From Liquidambar formosana (Eukaryota; Streptophyta; Magnoliopsida; Saxifragales; Altingiaceae): 64,000 nucleotides of DNA. Where the stretch lies: NCBI GenBank assembly GCA_039720395.1, contig CM077826.1, positions 23,516,430 to 23,580,429 of the forward strand, read 5' to 3'. Positions 60,942 to 64,000 of this stretch are shown in pieces; position 1 is the first letter of the stretch, and every line of letters begins with the position of its first letter. A model generated the notes under the pieces. That model had not been told where the DNA came from and searched no databases. It saw only the letters and a list, made by a program, of their open reading frames with translations. The position numbers were made by a program, and so were the translations under genes.

Positions 60942-61254
60942 AGAAGGTTTTAGGCAAAACCTATAGGCACCCATGTCACCCTTTCGGTCTCGTAGTTTAC
61001 TTGGGCTAAATTAATATCTTACCATACAAAAATCAGCAAGTATATCATCACAAGATAGCATGCATATCATATATTCCATCCATACACAATAAACAAATAA
61101 ATAAAGAAAAGAAAAGAAAAACAACAGAAAACTAGGATGCATGGATCCTAGGGCGGACTTAAGCCTCAAAGTGCCTACATACCATGCAACAAAATACATG
61201 GATCAAAGTTCACGTAATTCGAATAGAATTAGGGTTAAATCCTAATATAAACCT
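60942..61254 (+). mobile_element. Older Tat/Ogre-like LTR, right part
   Basis: It continues the LTR interrupted at 57929, with the TATAGGCACCCATGTCACCC and GTCACGTAATTCGA-like blocks, and is cut off at 61254 by the Copia LTR at 61255. Confidence 0.75.
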
Positions 61255-62921
61255 TGTTAGGATTATGCCCTAGAGCCAATCATAGAGATGATTGTTTAGG
61301 GATTAGGAACAATCAATTGATTTCATTTATGCATGTCACATTTATTATTGATTTAATAAAAGGGCTTATTCTATTATGTTTATATGCATCATTTATATTT
61401 ACATAATATGTCCATGGAGTTAGAGTTGAGAATATGAAATTACAAAGGGTTGTAATTTTGAGACTCTAAATATATCTCTGTACTAAACTCCTAAATCATT
61501 CCTAGTTGAAGGTTCACTATGATGGACAGTAATGAACCATAGGACTAGCACTTGTTAGGTTAACTCTATAGGAGGATAGCTAGTCTCAAGCTATTTGTGT
61601 GGGGACACTACAACCAACAAGTGGGTGCCTATTATCAGAATAGGTACACTGAATGTGACCAAAGATATGAGATAAACTGAATGGAGTTTTAACCTGCTTG
61701 TCAATCAGTTTCTCATTGTTATAGTGGTACAAGTAATCCTTAGACCTGAGACACCATGGTTGTCTTATGCATGTAGCTTTAGAAGTTTGATAACACTAAG
61801 TGTAGATCCTATTCAGGGGTCTGTAAGGGTGTTCATTGGCCCTTCTGCTATATGTGTGAAGGATGTGAGTGATCAACAAGGAATCCATCACTCTCAGGAA
61901 AAAGGGAGTGAATGTCTCATACAGCATTCATTGAATATAACTCATTAAATCCATGGGCCCATGGTAGAATGAATATGGAAAGGAGTTTCCATAAGTTCAT
62001 CATTGAGTTGATATTAATGAATGAGTATAAAGTAATTGAACTAGGGACTTGACAAACTTCCATGTTCTATTAGTTCAATTGGAGACATTGTGTTGATGGA
62101 AGGATGGAATTGTAACCTGTAAACTATAACAGAAGGGTTCTTTGTAAATGACTATTCACCTCATTAAGGACCACACCATGAGCCATATGCTAGGTGTTAC
62201 TCATGGTTAGTAGAAGCCCTAATTGATATAAATGAGTTATAATCAATTAGGGAATTGAAAGGAGTTTCAATTAGACCCTTAATGGAAAGTGTTCCATTGT
62301 GCACAACTTGTGCTGTTCCTACTACTTGATGATGTGAACCCAATGGGTCACACACTGATCATGCTAAGAGAGCTTGATTGTCTATGAGAGAAAGGGTATA
62401 AGTGATTAAAGAAAAGTTCTTTAAGGGGCTAATTTGTATTTGATGCAAACTAGTGGGCTAATTGTGTAATTAAGAGTAATTACACAAATTAGATTAGGGT
62501 TTGGAATCCCCCCTTGGCCGGCCCTAGTTGGAGGCTATTTAAAGCCTTTTATGATGTGATGACATCATCACTGAATGCACTCTTGGAGGCTCCCAAGTGC
62601 TCGCCGAAAATTTCACAGCTCTCCCTCTCTCTCTCTCCCTCTTCTCCACCTCTAGCAACCCTAAGGAAGAAGAAGGAAAGGACAACTTGCTCAAGCTAGG
62701 TGTGGATACTGTTGGAGGCAGTGCACTTGGACTGCTCAATCAGAAGACAAAGCTTAGAGCATAAAGGAGAAGACTTGTTCAACTGTAAGTACCCTAACTC
62801 TCTTGGTAGTTAGGTTTATGGTTTTTGTATTAAGCATAATTAAGATTCAAGGGTTTGGGAATCATAGGAAAAATTTTAAATTCCGCCTTTGTATTTTTCC
62901 TCTCTAGTTTGATTCCCAACA
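61255..62921 (+). mobile_element. Copia 5' LTR, element C
   Basis: Complete LTR of 1667 bp, TGTTAGGATTATGCCC to GATTCCCAACA, close to the copy at 4349-6007. It is followed by a primer-binding site, so it is the 5' LTR of an element that runs past the window end. TATTTAAA near 62536 takes the place of the TATA box. A CT-rich run follows at 62621-62650. Confidence 0.9.
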
Positions 62922-62922
62922 G

Positions 62923-62935
62923 TGGTATCAGAGCC
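62923..62935 (+). other. Primer-binding site, element C
   Basis: TGGTATCAGAGCC one base after the LTR, the initiator tRNA-Met site of plant Copia elements. Confidence 0.9.
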
Positions 62936-64000
62936 ATGATTATGCCTAATACAAACTGCATGTGGGCTGTAATTCATGGTAAATTGATTGGTTTAATGAA
63001 TTGAGATTCATGTTCATGCATTCAATTGATTTCCCTCTCATGGCCGAACCTAGGGTTATTGAACCCTAGGTGTTTATCTCTCCTTCTCCTCTTCTAAAAT
63101 AGTTTTAGGACTGCTGGAAAATTCAAAGAGTTGAATAGGTTTCAGTTTTGGAGAAGAAGAAGGAGGAAACTAGGGTTTCCTCTTCATGGCCGAACCTGGG
63201 GTTTTGAACCCTAGGCTGTTTTTCCCTCTTCTCCTCTTCTAATATTCTTCTAACATTAATTCTGGAATTTCTGAGAAGCATGTGATGTATACAGAAGAAG
63301 AAGAAACCAGTGTTTCTTCTATGGAGGCCGAACCTAGGGTTTGGAACCCTAGGTTGTTCTCTTTTGTATTTTGTTTTTGTTTTGGTTTAATTAAGACATG
63401 AGATGGCTGTAATTAATTCACATAAACTTGTTATGGTGATTTCTCAAGCATAGGGATGCATGAGAATTAAAACAAATCAAAAAGTTTGGGAAGAACACCA
63501 TGGAGTTCGAATCTGGGTTTTAGAACCCTATGGTTCATGCTACTGTTCTGATATGATATCTCTGTAAAATTGATGTAAATCCTTTATAGGATAATTATAC
63601 ATATTGTATGTATGATTTTCTTTAAGTTTTATAAGAGTCTTGATGCATATAAGAATCAAAAAGTTTGATTTCTTGAAAAACACAGCAGGCTGTTTTTCTG
63701 CAGAAAGTCATCAATGGAGTTTTGTTCATATCTTGAGCTAGGGAACTCCAAATTGCATGAAACCAATTTTATTAGTTTCCTAAGACATGTAGGATGCTAG
63801 GAAAAATAATTTGGTAACCTGAATTAATCATCTTGCTGGGTTTTGAATCAATTTGTGATCAGGGACAGTATGCTGTCAAATTCTGGACAGCCTACTGTTC
63901 TTGAATTGTTTAGAACAATTGGGGATGATTTGATCATCCAAACCACTTCAATTAGCTTAGTAATTCATGTAGGGACATGATACAAAAGCTGGTTTTGTTG
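62936..64000 (+). mobile_element. Leader of Copia element C (cut by window end)
   Basis: It matches the leader of element B from 17811 downwards and part of 6100-6620. It holds three CCTAGGGTT/AACCCTAGG hairpins (63048-63071, 63194-63216, 63332-63354) next to GGCCGAAC, and hairpins GAGGAAAC/GTTTCCTC (63163-63182) and AGAAGAAAC/GTTTCTTCT (63299-63320). A GGACAGTATGCTGTC motif lies near 63862. No coding frame is seen. The palindrome and stem-loop arrays expected further on lie outside the window. Confidence 0.8.

Overview
This is nuclear DNA from a flowering plant, almost certainly a eudicot. The signs are GT-AG introns, a plant-type oxidosqualene cyclase (triterpene synthase) gene, and nested LTR retrotransposons of plant Ty1/Copia and Ty3/Gypsy (Tat/Ogre-like) types together with hAT-, Stowaway-, MITE- and SINE-like insertions. 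I see no rRNA, organellar or bacterial genes and no CRISPR array.

Host gene. The one convincing host protein gene is an intact oxidosqualene cyclase on the + strand. Its CDS runs from 36407 to 55630 in 18 coding exons. All splice sites are GT-AG, there is no stop or frameshift, and the predicted protein has 762 residues. It carries the MWCYCR (256-261) and DCTAE (485-489) motifs and looks like a beta-amyrin synthase or a related pentacyclic triterpene synthase. A TATA box at 34874, a G-box at 34710 and a probable 5' UTR intron lie upstream. Exon 1 is separated from exons 2-18 by a 14.5-kb intron, about three quarters of which is a Tat/Ogre-like retrotransposon lying antisense to the gene.

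Left flank (1-27267). This is a nest of retrotransposons. A Copia element of the SIRE type (21087-27267, with a plant-transposon-domain ORF relic and a 3' LTR) was broken by a Tat/Ogre-like LTR (9135-9681 plus 19242-21086). That LTR was in turn broken by two members of a second Copia family, one on each strand (1-9134 on +, 9682-19241 on -). A solo Tat/Ogre-like LTR (22928-25715) also sits in the SIRE-like element. Both members of the second Copia family lack the same part of reverse transcriptase. The family has a very long leader between primer-binding site and gag, packed with hairpins that come in sets of three.

Middle (27268-34700). This is gene-poor DNA with a tRNA-derived SINE, a small TAA-flanked MITE, a DNA transposon of about 1.1 kb flanked by an 11-bp repeat, long poly-C and poly-G tracts, and several local duplications.

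Right flank (55631-64000). After the cyclase poly(A) signal come a hAT-like non-autonomous element (8-bp target duplication), a decayed retrotransposon stretch, a Tat/Ogre-like LTR inserted into an older LTR of the same family, and the 5' LTR, primer-binding site and leader of a third member of the long-leader Copia family, which runs off the window.

All coordinates and pairings were worked out by eye; nothing was aligned or folded by software.
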